Assembly: GCF_032302195.1 (NCBI RefSeq)
Contig: NZ_CP135275.1
Coordinates: 1,116,001-1,180,000 of the forward strand
Source of the DNA: Paenibacillus sp. MMS20-IR301
GTDB lineage: Bacteria > Bacillota > Bacilli > Paenibacillales > Paenibacillaceae
Direction: 5' to 3'
DNA length: 64,000 nt
Shown one piece after another: positions 8,093 to 17,664 of the stretch. Under the pieces are notes generated by a model. That model did no database searches. It worked only from the letters and a program-made list of their open reading frames with translations, and was not told the DNA's origin. Each line of letters opens with the position of its first letter. Within the stretch, counting starts at the first letter, position 1. Position numbers and translations under genes: made by a program.

Positions 8093-9451
8093 TTAGTTCT
8101 TGAAGCTGTGGATCGGTGCCGGAATCCGGCCGCCGCGGTTAACGAATCCGGCGCAGTTGAACGGGTTGACCGCCATTACGGGAGCGTAGCCAAGCAGGCC
8201 GCCGAATTCCACCATTTCGCCGACATCCTTGCCGATGACGGGAATGACGCGGATGGCGGTCGTCTTGTTATTGACCATGCCGATGGCCGCTTCGTCAGCG
8301 ATGATGCCCGACAGGGTCTCTTTGCTGGTGCTGCCCGGAATGGCGATCATATCGAGGCCGACGGAGCAGACACAGGTCATCGCTTCGAGCTTCTCCAGCG
8401 TCAGCGCGCCGCGCTGCACGGCCTGGATCATCCCGTGGTCCTCGCTGACCGGGATGAAGGCGCCGCTTAAGCCGCCGACGTAGGAGGAGGCCATCACGCC
8501 GCCTTTCTTGACATTGTCATTCAGGATGGCAAGTGCGGCTGTGGTGCCTGGAGCACCTGCTTCTTCAAGGCCCATCACCTGGAAGATTTCAGCGATGGAG
8601 TCGCCGATCTCCGGTGTCGGGGCGAGCGACAGGTCGATAATGCCGAACGGCACATTGAGGCGCTTGGAGGCCTCCTGGGCAACAAGCTGTCCGACACGGG
8701 TTACTTTGAAGGCTGTCCGTTTAATCGTCTCGCAGAGCGTCTCGAAATCCTGGCCCTTAACCTCCTCCAGCGCCCGCTTGATGACACCGGGACCGCTGAC
8801 GCCGACATTGATGACACATTCGCGTTCACCGACACCATGGAAAGCCCCGGCCATGAACGGGTTGTCTTCAACCGCATTACAGAAGACGACGAGCTTGGCG
8901 CAGCCGATGGAGTCGCGGTCCTTGGTGCGCTCAGCCGTCTGGAGGATGATATCGCCCATCAGCTTGACGGCGTCCATATTGATGCCGCTGCGCGAGGAGC
9001 CCACATTGACCGAGGAGCAGACCCTCTCTGTTACAGCCAGCGCTTCCGGGATGCTGTCGATCAGAATCCGGTCGCCCTTGGTACAGCCCTTCTGGACCAG
9101 CGCGGAATAGCCGCCGATAAAGTTAACGCCGACCTCCTTAGCCGCCTTGTCCAGAATTTGTGCTACGGGGACATAAGTGTCCGTATGTACTGCGCCCGCT
9201 GCAATCGAGATTGGAGTTACCGAGATCCGTTTGTTGACAATCGGTACACCGAACTGACGCTCCAGATCCTCACCGGTCTTGACCAGCTTCTCGGCCGAGC
9301 GGGTGATTTTGTCATATACATTCTGGTTAAAAATCTTCATATCCGTATGGGCGCAGTCCATCAGGCTGATACCCATTGTAATGGTACGGACATCCAGGTT
9401 CATTTCCCTGATCATCTTATTGGTTTCCTGCACTTCTCCGATTGAAATCAT
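8093..9451 (-). CDS. PFL family protein (UPF0210/DUF711)
   Basis: 452 residues, ATG after GAGAGGAAC. Strong match to the PFL/UPF0210 family: start [20 protein letters not shown], internal [13 protein letters not shown], and the end [20 protein letters not shown]. The fold resembles pyruvate formate-lyase-type barrels but no glycyl-radical motif is known for this family and its reaction is undefined. The upstream 89-residue ACT protein lies 27 nt away on the same strand; this ACT-PFL pairing is conserved in Firmicutes and suggests amino-acid-dependent control. Confidence 0.9.
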   Translation of the reverse strand: MISIGEVQETNKMIREMNLDVRTITMGISLMDCAHTDMKIFNQNVYDKITRSAEKLVKTGEDLERQFGVPIVNKRISVTPISIAAGAVHTDTYVPVAQILDKAAKEVGVNFIGGYSALVQKGCTKGDRILIDSIPEALAVTERVCSSVNVGSSRSGINMDAVKLMGDIILQTAERTKDRDSIGCAKLVVFCNAVEDNPFMAGAFHGVGERECVINVGVSGPGVIKRALEEVKGQDFETLCETIKRTAFKVTRVGQLVAQEASKRLNVPFGIIDLSLAPTPEIGDSIAEIFQVMGLEEAGAPGTTAALAILNDNVKKGGVMASSYVGGLSGAFIPVSEDHGMIQAVQRGALTLEKLEAMTCVCSVGLDMIAIPGSTSKETLSGIIADEAAIGMVNNKTTAIRVIPVIGKDVGEMVEFGGLLGYAPVMAVNPFNCAGFVNRGGRIPAPIHSFKN

Positions 9452-9478
9452 TAGGTTGTTCCTCTCTTTGCCGCCCGG

Positions 9479-9748
9479 CTAAATCCGGTGCATAATATTG
9501 AAAATATCCTCATGCTGAAGCTTGATTTCTACGCCGATATCTTCACCCACATGCTGCAGATCCTCTACGATTTCTTCAAAGGACTTGGCGGGGGCAGAAA
9601 TGTCCACAATCATCATCATGTTGAAGTAGTCCTGTACAATAGTCTGGGATATATCCAGAATGTTCAGGTTGTGTTCCGCGAGGTATGTACATACTTTGGC
9701 GATGATTCCTACTTTGTCTTTTCCCAGTACCGTAATAATTCCCTTCAC
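9479..9748 (-). CDS. ACT domain protein (UPF0237)
   Basis: 89 residues, GTG start after AGGAGGC. A single ACT domain: KGIITVLGKDKVGIIAKVCTYLAEHNLNILDIS with the glycine at the ligand-binding loop. Single-domain ACT proteins dimerise and bind amino acids. First gene of the ACT-PFL operon. Confidence 0.9.
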   Translation of the reverse strand: MKGIITVLGKDKVGIIAKVCTYLAEHNLNILDISQTIVQDYFNMMMIVDISAPAKSFEEIVEDLQHVGEDIGVEIKLQHEDIFNIMHRI

Positions 9749-9979
9749 TTAAAAAGCCTCCTATGGTAGATTCTCTGTTTCGCCGCCCACTGCCGCTTTA
9801 ACGGAATGAACTTTTCAATTATTATGTCAAATGAGGAGAAGCTTATCAACCAAAGCTTTTTTGTCAGTCTGATTAGAGATTTATACTTGCATTTCATTGT
9901 AAGGAGATTATAGTTGACACCGCATGGAAAATATGATTAATTGAAGGATTGAAAGACATGTATGTTTGAAGGAGCTATT

Positions 9980-11614
9980 ATGACTACGAGAAAATATAAA
10001 GAGCTGGTTGAAAGCCGTACGAGACAAACACTGCAGAAGTGGTCGGAAATGCCGGCAGTCGAGGAAAAGGAGATTTACCGCTTTCTGCATAATCTGAAAG
10101 GCACCTCCGGAACGGTGGGTCTTGATATAGTGGAGGCATTCTCCGGCAGCACTCTGCTCTATTTCTCGGAAGATAACCATAGAAGCTGGACGGAAGCAGA
10201 GTGGAGCGATTATTTGTATCCCCTGCTTGACCTGTTTGCTGAGCCTGAAGCTACAGGTGCAGTGCCTCCGCAGATTCCGGGAATTGCCTTATCCCATGAT
10301 AGTATTCATCAGCAGTACGAGATTCTTGTTATTGACGATGATGTCGAACTGGTGGCTTTTTTAAGGGAATCACTGGAACGGCAATCTTACTATGTGAGTA
10401 TAGCGTTGTCTGCTGAACGCGGACTGAAAATCTTCTATGAGACTAAACCGGATATGATTCTGCTCGATATTCTGCTTCCTGACCGGAGCGGAATTGATGT
10501 GCTGAACCAGATTATCGGCAAGGCGAAGAAGGAACGGGTGCCGATCCTTATTATCAGCGGTGAGCATTCCAAGGAGATCCAGATGTATGCCTATTCCCTC
10601 GGTGTTATGGATTACATAAACAAACCGGTGGATATCGATCTGTTCCTGATGCTGATTAAGAACCGCTTTGAGCTGAAGAAGGAATGGCAGGAATCGATCA
10701 TTATTGATGAGCTGACCGGCGCCTTTAACCGCAAATATTTCAATCAGACGATGAAGCTGCTGGTGTCGGACTACAGACGGACAAGCCGTACGTTCTCGCT
10801 GGCACTGCTGGACCTGGACCGGTTCAAGCATGTTAATGATACCTACGGGCATCTGGTCGGAGATGAGGTGCTGCAGGCTTTTTCAGAGCTGGTAAGGCAG
10901 TCCATCCGTACAGAGGATACGTTCTGCCGCTATGGCGGAGAGGAATTTGCCCTGTTCATGCCTAATACCTCGGCTGAATCGGCACTGCTGGTCATTGAGC
11001 GGATTCAGGAGCACTTCGCCGCCAGGGAATTCACGGCCAAGCGTGAGAATTTCAATGTTTCCTTCTCCTGCGGGATTACCGAGATCAGCGAACGGCAGCA
11101 GGACCCCGAGAAGCTGGTAGAGGAAGCCGATCAGGCTTTGTATTCCAGTAAACACAGCGGGCGTAACCAGACGACCCTGTTTAGCGAGGAATTGTTAGCC
11201 GGCCAAAGGCTGAGTATCCTTAATGTGATTGTGGTTGACGATGATCCGCTCATCCGGCGGATTATAACCGGGAATTTCAGTTTGTGGGAGCCGGATAATA
11301 TCGCTGAAATGAAGGTTACCAGCTTTGCAGATGGTGAGCTGTTCCTGGGCTCAGACTGGTATGCTCCTGAGGAGAAGTACATCATTCTGCTGGATGGTGT
11401 GATGCCTGGACTGGATGGCCTGGAGGTGCTGGAGAATATCCGCAGCAGCTATCCCGAGGTCAACATTCTGGTAATTATGCTCACGGGCCGGAATGACCAG
11501 CGGGACATTATCCGGGCACTGCAGATGGGGGCGGATGATTATGTAATCAAACCGTTCCATCTGCCGGAGCTGATGACGCGGATCGAGCGTCTGGCCCACA
11601 GGTTCCTTTTCTGA
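9980..11614 (+). CDS. Hpt-REC-GGDEF-REC diguanylate cyclase
   Basis: 544 residues. ATG 9980 was chosen because AAGGAGC (9969-9975) lies 4-5 nt before it. Order: Hpt-like domain (~1-90, phospho-acceptor His37 in HNLKGTSGTVG); receiver 1 (~110-230, VIDDD, LLDILLPD, KPVD); GGDEF (~245-405, active RYGGEEF, with an RTED inhibitory site five residues before it); receiver 2 (~415-535, VVDDDP, LLDGVMPG, IKPF). It should make c-di-GMP from two GTP under control of phosphorylation at two receivers, with the Hpt able to shuttle phosphate. First gene of a three-gene signalling operon with a single receiver and a hybrid kinase. Confidence 0.88.
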   Translation: MTTRKYKELVESRTRQTLQKWSEMPAVEEKEIYRFLHNLKGTSGTVGLDIVEAFSGSTLLYFSEDNHRSWTEAEWSDYLYPLLDLFAEPEATGAVPPQIPGIALSHDSIHQQYEILVIDDDVELVAFLRESLERQSYYVSIALSAERGLKIFYETKPDMILLDILLPDRSGIDVLNQIIGKAKKERVPILIISGEHSKEIQMYAYSLGVMDYINKPVDIDLFLMLIKNRFELKKEWQESIIIDELTGAFNRKYFNQTMKLLVSDYRRTSRTFSLALLDLDRFKHVNDTYGHLVGDEVLQAFSELVRQSIRTEDTFCRYGGEEFALFMPNTSAESALLVIERIQEHFAAREFTAKRENFNVSFSCGITEISERQQDPEKLVEEADQALYSSKHSGRNQTTLFSEELLAGQRLSILNVIVVDDDPLIRRIITGNFSLWEPDNIAEMKVTSFADGELFLGSDWYAPEEKYIILLDGVMPGLDGLEVLENIRSSYPEVNILVIMLTGRNDQRDIIRALQMGADDYVIKPFHLPELMTRIERLAHRFLF

Positions 11615-11679
11615 ATATTCTATAAGTTCTAAATGCAATGCATCCCGTGCGGATGAATCAGAAGGTGAGAGTGGTATTT

Positions 11680-12051
11680 ATGCAAAAAATTCTTATTGTC
11701 GACGACGAAGATGTGCTGCGCATGCTGATTGAGGATACGCTGGAGGATCTGGAAGAGGTAGAGATTCATACAGCCGAGAATGGGGTGGAAGCCCTCTCAA
11801 GGCTGGCGTCGGACCGTTATGATCTGGTCATTCTGGATTATATGATGCCGGAAATGACCGGAATTGAGGTGCTCGGCGAGCTGGATGAGCAGATAAAGAT
11901 TGCGACACCGATCATGATGCTGACAGCTAAGGCACAGGATATGGACCGTAACCGGGCGAGGGAGGCAGGGGCGCGATATTTCATGCCGAAGCCGTTCAGT
12001 CCGATGGAGCTGCTGCAAATCGTGGAGGGAATACTCAGTGAGAAACCGTGA
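11680..12051 (+). CDS. Single-domain response regulator
   Basis: 123 residues, ATG after GAAGGTGAG. A bare receiver: acidic pocket IVDDED, phospho-Asp in VILDYMMPEMTG, Thr in MMLTAKA and Lys in MPKPFSP. No output domain, so it acts by protein-protein contact or as a phosphate relay between the flanking Hpt-GGDEF protein and the hybrid kinase, whose gene it overlaps by 14 nt. Confidence 0.9.
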   Translation: MQKILIVDDEDVLRMLIEDTLEDLEEVEIHTAENGVEALSRLASDRYDLVILDYMMPEMTGIEVLGELDEQIKIATPIMMLTAKAQDMDRNRAREAGARYFMPKPFSPMELLQIVEGILSEKP

Positions 12052-15000
12052 TATCGCTAATGTGAGTATCAAGACGAAATATTTCCGGATTATTTTTATT
12101 CTGTTCATAGCATTCTTAATAAGTGGTATTGCTCTATTCTTCTATATCAATAACCAGCAGGACAAGCTGAAGAGTGACCGGGTGGTGCTCCAGCATAAGA
12201 CAGAGACGATCAATGAGCTTGCGGCAACGCTGAACGAGGTCTTTTTCCGGGCGAGAGGGTATGTTGCGCTGAAGAGCGACAATGAGCTGGCGCTGCTGAA
12301 CACAGCACTGACAACGCTTGACGGTATTCTGGAGCAGTACTCCGGATTAAATTTATCTCCTGAAGAGGCCGAATACAGGGATGATCTGGATGCATTCTAC
12401 TCCGAGTACAAGAATGAAACACTACCTGAAGTTATTCAACTGGTCAGCCAGGATGATTACACAGCGATCCGCAATCTGTCCCAGAGCGGCAGCACGAAGG
12501 CTGTGAACGAATTCCTCGGCTATACCAAAGCATTCAAAACCAGATCGGACAACCAGCTGAATGATATGGCTTCCCAGTCCATCAAGCAGGCAGATACCTT
12601 TACCTTCTTCGCCTTCGGGCTTAGTGCGGTGCTGCTGCTGTTCTTCACACTGATGATCTGGCGGATGCTAAAAGTTGTCCTTGACCCGATCGTCAAGCTG
12701 GAGGAGGCTACCAATTCACTTGCGGCCGGTGAGGCGGTGCTGCTCGGCAAGCTCCATAAGCAGGATGAAATCGGCCGGCTCTATGAAGCCTTCCTGAACA
12801 TGGCCCGCAGCATCCAGGATAAAGAGGAAGAGCTGATGATGCAGAACGAAGAGCTGCATGCCCAGCAGGATGAGCTGCAGGACCAGCAGTTCAAGCTGGA
12901 GCGCTCGCTTAGTGAAATAGAGAGCATGATGAAGGCGCTCAACCAGTCTTCGGCTGTGGGGATTCTCACCAGCAAAGGTGTGTTCTCTTATGCCAATGAC
13001 AACCTGAGCAGCTACACCGGCTATAGAAATTCTGAGATTATCGGTTATACCTTCCGGTTGTTTGAGCTGCACAATATGCTGGATGCCCAGGTTGAACAGA
13101 TTATCCGCAAGCTGTCGACAGGCGGTGTCTGGACCGGTGAGGTGCAGATTGAGAGCAAGGGCGGGAGTATTGTCTGGCTGCAGATTACGATCATGCCGTA
13201 TCTGAACGATGAAGGCCAGATTTATCAGTATATTCTGATTGCCAACAACATTACCTCCATGAAAAATATCCAGCAGGAGCTGGCAGAAACACTGAAGAGC
13301 ACGGAGCAGACCTCCATGATGCTGGAGCTGAACAACCAGCTTAACCATGAGATCACTTATACGCTGGACAAGCAGGAATTTGCCGAGAAATTCAGCCAGT
13401 TCATGAACCGGCTGTACTCCTTTGATAGTAGTCTGTTCCTGCTGGTTAAGGATAAGATCTCTGTAGTCAAAGGCGTTCCGCATGAGAATGTGGAGCGTTA
13501 TATCAATGAGAACAGCAAAGATATGCTGTACCGCCTGAGCCAGGAGAAATCCTATATTGTGAAGCGTAAAGGAGTGCCGAGAGAGCAGGGGATTGCTGCC
13601 AAGGATGTATACTGCTATGACTTCTATACTACGGTCGTAAATGCCGAGGATGAGATTCTGGCTATCTTCTGCGGTACAAGAATCGGACATTCCTTCACCG
13701 AGGAAGAGACCAGTGAAATCAAGGGAATGATGAACCGTGTGGCGCTGGCCATTGAACGGCTGTTCATGTACGAGGAGATTGAGCATGGCCGCAAGCTGAA
13801 CCGGGATATTGTCAATAATGTCAATGAAGGGATTCAGTTTGTTGATACGGAAGGTGTAATCCAGCATATCAACAAGGCGCTCAGTGAATTGTTCGGTTAT
13901 GAGGACTGGGCGGAAGGCAAGCTGGTTGCGAAGGAGCTGTGGATGAACCACTTCATCCTCCGGGTGAATGAACCGGAAGAGATGAGGCAGTTCTACCAGA
14001 AGGCGATGTCTCCGCATACCGTGGATTCCAGCACGATGAAGTATTCGCTCGGCAAGGAAGCGATGAAGCATGTCGATGTGTATGCGATACCGGTATTCCG
14101 CCGGGAAACACGGGTAGGGACGTTATTCGTGCACCGTGATATTACCCGTGAATATGAGCTGGATCTGATGAAGTCGGAGCTGGTCAGCACAGTCAGCCAT
14201 GAGCTGCGTACCCCGTTGTCCAGTGTGCTGGGCTTCACAGAGCTGCTGCTGTCCAAAACGATGAAGCCGGAGAAGCAGCTGAAATATCTGGAAACGATTC
14301 ACAAGGAAGCAAAGCGTCTGACGGAGCTGATCAATGACTTCCTGGATCTGCAGCGGATGGAATCCGGCACACAGCTGTACAGCGCGGAGAAGATCAATCT
14401 CAGCGAAACTGTGTTAAGCGTGATCGACCAGTACAAGCTGAGCGGCACCCATCATATCCTGCTTGAGGATGAAGCGCTGAATGCCGAGGTAGAAGTGGAT
14501 AAGGACAAAATCATTCAAGTGCTGACAAACATGCTGAGCAATGCAATCAAATTCTCACCGGGCAGCAACGAGATCAAGGTCATGCTGCACAATGAACCGG
14601 GTAAGGTTGTGGTACGGATTCAGGATCACGGCCTCGGAATTCCGAAGAATCAGATCGGCCAGCTGTTCCAGAAATTCCGCCGGGTCGATAACAGTGCGTC
14701 CAAGCGGATTGGCGGAACCGGCCTGGGGCTTGCCATCTGTAAGGAGATTATCGAGAAGCAGAAGGGAAGCATCGGCATTGAATCTGTAGAAGGTGAAGGC
14801 TCGACCGTATGGTTCAGCTTGCCGGTACTTCATGACGAGGGCAGCGGTCATGAGGATGACCCGCATAAGTGGAGCGCCGGTAAGGAGAATAAGCCGAATG
14901 TGATGATTGTGGAGGATGATTACAGCCTGTCGCTGCTGCTCTCGGAGGAGCTGAAGAACAAGGGCTTCCGGGTCACACATCATTACCATCCGCAAAAAGC

Positions 15001-15301
15001 ATTCGATCAGGCGGTGAAGACGCCGTTTGTCGCCATTGTCGTGGATCTCATGCTCGGCGAGGAGCTGGACGGCTGGGATCTGATCCGGATGCTCAAGAAT
15101 GATCCCCGGACGGAGAACGTGCCGATCGTCATCTCCTCAGCACTTGATAAGGGAGATAAGAGCATGCTGGATAATGTACAGAAATATTTGACCAAGCCTT
15201 ACCCGCCGGGTGAGCTGTCCAATACACTACAGGACATTGTGCAAATTAAGCTAAAAAGCGGTGAGGTGCTTTTCCCGGACAGCTGGGGAGCGCAGCTGTA
15301 A
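12038..15301 (+). CDS. Membrane hybrid sensor histidine kinase (HAMP-PAS-GAF-PAS-HK-REC)
   Basis: 1087 residues, GTG start overlapping the previous gene, with GTGGAGGGA 8 nt upstream. Two membrane segments (~15-35 and ~188-208) flank an extracellular four-helix-type sensor; then HAMP (~210-262), a coiled coil (MQNEELHAQQDELQDQQ), PAS 1 (~300-410), a GAF-like region (~430-580), PAS 2 (~595-705), HisKA (VSTVSHELRTPLSSV), HATPase (N box NMLSNAIKFSPG, G1 DHGLGI, G2 GGTGLGLAI) and a C-terminal receiver (VEDD, VVDLMLGEELDG, TKPYPP). Likely feeds the Hpt and receivers encoded just upstream. Confidence 0.9.
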   Translation: MRNRDIANVSIKTKYFRIIFILFIAFLISGIALFFYINNQQDKLKSDRVVLQHKTETINELAATLNEVFFRARGYVALKSDNELALLNTALTTLDGILEQYSGLNLSPEEAEYRDDLDAFYSEYKNETLPEVIQLVSQDDYTAIRNLSQSGSTKAVNEFLGYTKAFKTRSDNQLNDMASQSIKQADTFTFFAFGLSAVLLLFFTLMIWRMLKVVLDPIVKLEEATNSLAAGEAVLLGKLHKQDEIGRLYEAFLNMARSIQDKEEELMMQNEELHAQQDELQDQQFKLERSLSEIESMMKALNQSSAVGILTSKGVFSYANDNLSSYTGYRNSEIIGYTFRLFELHNMLDAQVEQIIRKLSTGGVWTGEVQIESKGGSIVWLQITIMPYLNDEGQIYQYILIANNITSMKNIQQELAETLKSTEQTSMMLELNNQLNHEITYTLDKQEFAEKFSQFMNRLYSFDSSLFLLVKDKISVVKGVPHENVERYINENSKDMLYRLSQEKSYIVKRKGVPREQGIAAKDVYCYDFYTTVVNAEDEILAIFCGTRIGHSFTEEETSEIKGMMNRVALAIERLFMYEEIEHGRKLNRDIVNNVNEGIQFVDTEGVIQHINKALSELFGYEDWAEGKLVAKELWMNHFILRVNEPEEMRQFYQKAMSPHTVDSSTMKYSLGKEAMKHVDVYAIPVFRRETRVGTLFVHRDITREYELDLMKSELVSTVSHELRTPLSSVLGFTELLLSKTMKPEKQLKYLETIHKEAKRLTELINDFLDLQRMESGTQLYSAEKINLSETVLSVIDQYKLSGTHHILLEDEALNAEVEVDKDKIIQVLTNMLSNAIKFSPGSNEIKVMLHNEPGKVVVRIQDHGLGIPKNQIGQLFQKFRRVDNSASKRIGGTGLGLAICKEIIEKQKGSIGIESVEGEGSTVWFSLPVLHDEGSGHEDDPHKWSAGKENKPNVMIVEDDYSLSLLLSEELKNKGFRVTHHYHPQKAFDQAVKTPFVAIVVDLMLGEELDGWDLIRMLKNDPRTENVPIVISSALDKGDKSMLDNVQKYLTKPYPPGELSNTLQDIVQIKLKSGEVLFPDSWGAQL

Positions 15302-15304
15302 CCG

Positions 15305-15331
15305 GACAAGCCCTCTGATGGAGGGCTTGTC
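15305..15331 (+). terminator. Hairpin after the hybrid kinase
   Basis: GACAAGCCCTC (15305-15315) pairs perfectly with GAGGGCTTGTC (15321-15331) over a 5-nt loop. No T tract follows, so it may be a weak or factor-assisted terminator. Confidence 0.5.
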
Positions 15332-15357
15332 TGCGTCTGTCCGGAAGAATAAATGAC

Positions 15358-15388
15358 TTGCCTTAGAGTAGGCTCTAAGGATTATAGT
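15358..15388 (+). promoter_or_regulatory. MerR-type promoter with 19-bp spacer and operator
   Basis: TTGCCT (15358-15363), a 19-nt spacer and TATAGT (15383-15388). The spacer holds most of a perfect palindrome CCTTAGAG-N4-CTCTAAGG (15361-15380). Over-long spacers with a central dyad are the hallmark of MerR-family activation by DNA untwisting. No merR gene lies in the window, so the regulator acts from elsewhere. Confidence 0.8.
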
Positions 15389-15435
15389 ATAGGCGAAGCA
15401 GACAACCTAACAGAAATGAAAGGGAGGAATTGCGC

Positions 15436-16410
15436 GTGAAGTACAGTTATTTGGGTAAATCCGGTCTTAAGGTCAGCCAGCTCTGTCTGGGAACGATGAA
15501 TTTCGGGCCGGAAACCGAGGAGAAGGAGGCATTCCGGATTATGGATGCTGCCCTCGATGCAGGAATTAACTTCTTCGATACGGCCAATGTCTACGGCGGG
15601 CAGGAACGGCGCGGCTGGACTGAGGAAATTATCGGCCGCTGGTTCCAGCAGGGCGGCGGACGGCGTGAGAAGGTAGTACTCGCTACCAAGGTATACGGTG
15701 AGATGTTCGACGAACAGGATGGCCCTAACTCCGGCTCCGGTTTATCTGCGTATAAAATCAGACGGCATTTCGAAGGATCGCTCCGCCGCCTGCAGACCGA
15801 TCATATTGAGCTGTACCAGATGCATCATATCGACCGCAATGTGTCATGGGACGAGCTGTGGGGAGCCTTTGAGATTCTGGTTTCACAAGGCAAGGCCGGA
15901 TATATCGGCTCCAGTAACTTTGCCGGCTGGCATATTGCCGTAGCCCAGGCCAAGGCTAAGGAACGTCATTTCCTCGGCCTGGTATCCGAGCAGCATCTGT
16001 ACAATCTGCTGGAGCGGACTCCGGAGCTTGAAGTGCTGCCGGCCTCAAGTGAGCTGGGGCTGGGCGTCATTCCGTGGAGTCCGCTGGCCGGCGGACTGCT
16101 TGGCCGGAACGCTCTGGCGAAGTCGGGGGTGCGCAGTGCCCGTTCCGCCAAGCTGGAGCAGCACCGCAGCCAGCTGGAGCGGTTCTCTGCCCTGTGCAAG
16201 GAGCTTGGAGAGCACGAAGACCAGGTAGCGCTGGCCTGGGTGCTGGCTAATCCGGCTGTAACCGCACCGATTATCGGACCGCGTACGATGGAGCAGTTCG
16301 AGGATTCGCTGCGGGTTACCGAAATTGTCCTGGATGAAGCCGTGATGAAGAAGCTGGATGAGATTTTCCCCGGACCGGGTAAGCCTGCACCGGAAGCCTA
16401 CGCCTGGTAA
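15436..16410 (+). CDS. Aldo/keto reductase
   Basis: 324 residues. GTG 15436 is 7 nt after GGGAGGA; the in-frame TTG six bases earlier is too close to it. The (beta/alpha)8 reductase signatures are present: LGKSGLKVSQLCLGTMNFG, catalytic Asp/Tyr in GINFFDTANVYGG, Lys in VLATKVYG, His in ELYQMHHID, and the NADPH-binding end VTAPIIGPRTMEQF. It reduces aldehydes or ketones with NADPH. The MerR-type promoter points to induction by electrophiles, aldehydes or similar stress. Confidence 0.92.
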   Translation: MKYSYLGKSGLKVSQLCLGTMNFGPETEEKEAFRIMDAALDAGINFFDTANVYGGQERRGWTEEIIGRWFQQGGGRREKVVLATKVYGEMFDEQDGPNSGSGLSAYKIRRHFEGSLRRLQTDHIELYQMHHIDRNVSWDELWGAFEILVSQGKAGYIGSSNFAGWHIAVAQAKAKERHFLGLVSEQHLYNLLERTPELEVLPASSELGLGVIPWSPLAGGLLGRNALAKSGVRSARSAKLEQHRSQLERFSALCKELGEHEDQVALAWVLANPAVTAPIIGPRTMEQFEDSLRVTEIVLDEAVMKKLDEIFPGPGKPAPEAYAW

Positions 16411-16434
16411 GTGTGGCGTTATCTGATGACTATC

Positions 16435-16475
16435 AACAGCCGTACCTCCTAGACCGAGGACGGCTGTTTTTTTAA
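16435..16475 (+). terminator. Intrinsic terminator of the aldo/keto reductase
   Basis: AACAGCCGT-A-CCTC pairs with GAGG-ACGGCTGTT and is followed by a run of seven T. Confidence 0.85.
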
Positions 16476-16510
16476 TTGGTTTGTCTCGAACCTGTATTGG
16501 CTGTGCCCTA

Positions 16511-16700
16511 AATTAGTTGGATTTTCTACACTTGTTTCTGAAGAGCCTCCGCTTTTTCAAACAGCAGTTGGATAAAGAGCACTTAATCCAAGGACAATCA
16601 GCCGAAACAGGGAAAATGGATAGAATTAAATGTCATTTATCCAATTTAACCTCGAAAATGGTATGAAACTATTAAATTAAGATACGTTTTTCTAACTAAA
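16511..16700. repeat. Nested palindromic intergenic element, family 2
   Basis: Outer arms TTAGTTGGA (16513-16521) and TCTAACTAA (16691-16699) enclose inner arms TTGGATAAAGAGCACTTA (16568-16585) and TAAATGTCATTTATCCAA (16626-16643), each pair imperfectly complementary. Length (~190 nt) and L1-L2-R2-R1 order match family 1 although the sequence differs. No ORF or RNA gene is seen here; 16701-16920 also holds nothing recognisable. Confidence 0.55.
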
Positions 16701-16937
16701 AAAAGGCATTTCAGAGTTCGAAGGTACAGCTTGGCCGCTGCTTCAGTGAACGCTTGGGTTCCCGGCGGCTTTCGCTCTTACAGTTTATTTAGGCTCCCAT
16801 TCTGTCTGCTGCCGGCCCCCCCTAGCTGCCAGAGATGAATCCCGCCGCAGACCTGTGGTAGACTGGAGGCTGGGATGTACGCTGCGCAAGCAGGCTTAAG
16901 CGGCTGCTGCAAGCTGCCGGGAATATACAGGAGGGCG

Positions 16938-17405
16938 GTGTGGAAGCCGATGCTATTTTATCTGATATCCGTGCTGGTGCTGATTCTTGATCAGGTTGCC
17001 AAATGGATTGTCCGTACGCACATGGAGCTGGGGGAGCGGATTCCGTTCTGGAGCCCGCATCTGCAGTTTGTCTATTATGAGAACAGCGGCGCAGCCTTCA
17101 GTTCTTTTCAGGGTTACGGGCAGTACTTTGCCATTATCGCTGTTGCATTCATAGCGGGCGTATTCTATTACCGGCGCCAGGGTAAGATCCGCGGCCCGTT
17201 GCTTGAAGCAGCCAGCGGGTTTCTGGTCGGCGGAGCCGCCGGCAATGCGATCGACCGGGTAGTGTTCCGTCAGGTGACAGATTTCCTGGTCTTCGGGAAC
17301 CGCGGAGGGATTCTGAACCTGGCGGATCTGGCGATCAATGCCGGGGGCATACTGATTGTCGTATATCTGCTCTTGGAGCGCTTTGGACATAAAACGGTCC
17401 GCTGA
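16938..17405 (+). CDS. lspA: Lipoprotein signal peptidase (signal peptidase II)
   Basis: About 155 residues with four membrane helices. LspA motifs are complete: LDQVAKW in helix 1, YYENSGAAFSSFQG, and the two catalytic aspartates in GNAIDRV and LNLADLAIN. It cleaves signal peptides ahead of the lipid-modified cysteine of prolipoproteins, several of which are encoded here. AGGAGGG lies at 16929-16935; GTG 16938 follows at short spacing and ATG 16950 at long spacing, so the start is uncertain by four codons. Monocistronic. Confidence 0.92.
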   Translation: MWKPMLFYLISVLVLILDQVAKWIVRTHMELGERIPFWSPHLQFVYYENSGAAFSSFQGYGQYFAIIAVAFIAGVFYYRRQGKIRGPLLEAASGFLVGGAAGNAIDRVVFRQVTDFLVFGNRGGILNLADLAINAGGILIVVYLLLERFGHKTVR

Positions 17406-17481
17406 TTCCTGTTATCGCTGTGTAAAAGCAGCTGCAGGTTATCATTTTATCTAATGCAAGTTATCATTAATTGTAATGAGT

Positions 17482-17524
17482 CCGCCTAAATCAGAGCTTT
17501 TCACTATGATTTAGGCGGTTTTTA
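17482..17524 (+). terminator. Intrinsic terminator downstream of lspA
   Basis: 12-bp stem CCGCCTAAATCA/TGATTTAGGCGG with a 13-nt loop and a T run. Confidence 0.85.
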
Positions 17525-17664
17525 CGTCTTTTATACAAATATTTACCTTATAATCTACATATTGGATGTCAGATAGTGCGTTGATCGTTTCTGATTATTA
17601 TGTTAGCCTGAGTTCATGATATTTAGAGGAAAGAAGATTGCACGTTAAGGAGAGGTCGATATTG

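Noticed and set aside
12716..14071. 451-codon open frame on the minus strand inside the hybrid kinase
   Set aside because: Mirror of the kinase codons in a GC-rich gene; His/Leu/Gln-rich product without domains.
16701..16920. Possible gene remnant before lspA
   Set aside because: No frame with recognisable similarity, ribosome site or RNA structure was found.
17525..17664. Possible riboswitch or CymR site ahead of cysJ
   Set aside because: No SAM-box, T-box or convincing CymR motif could be assembled in this AT-rich 140-nt stretch.
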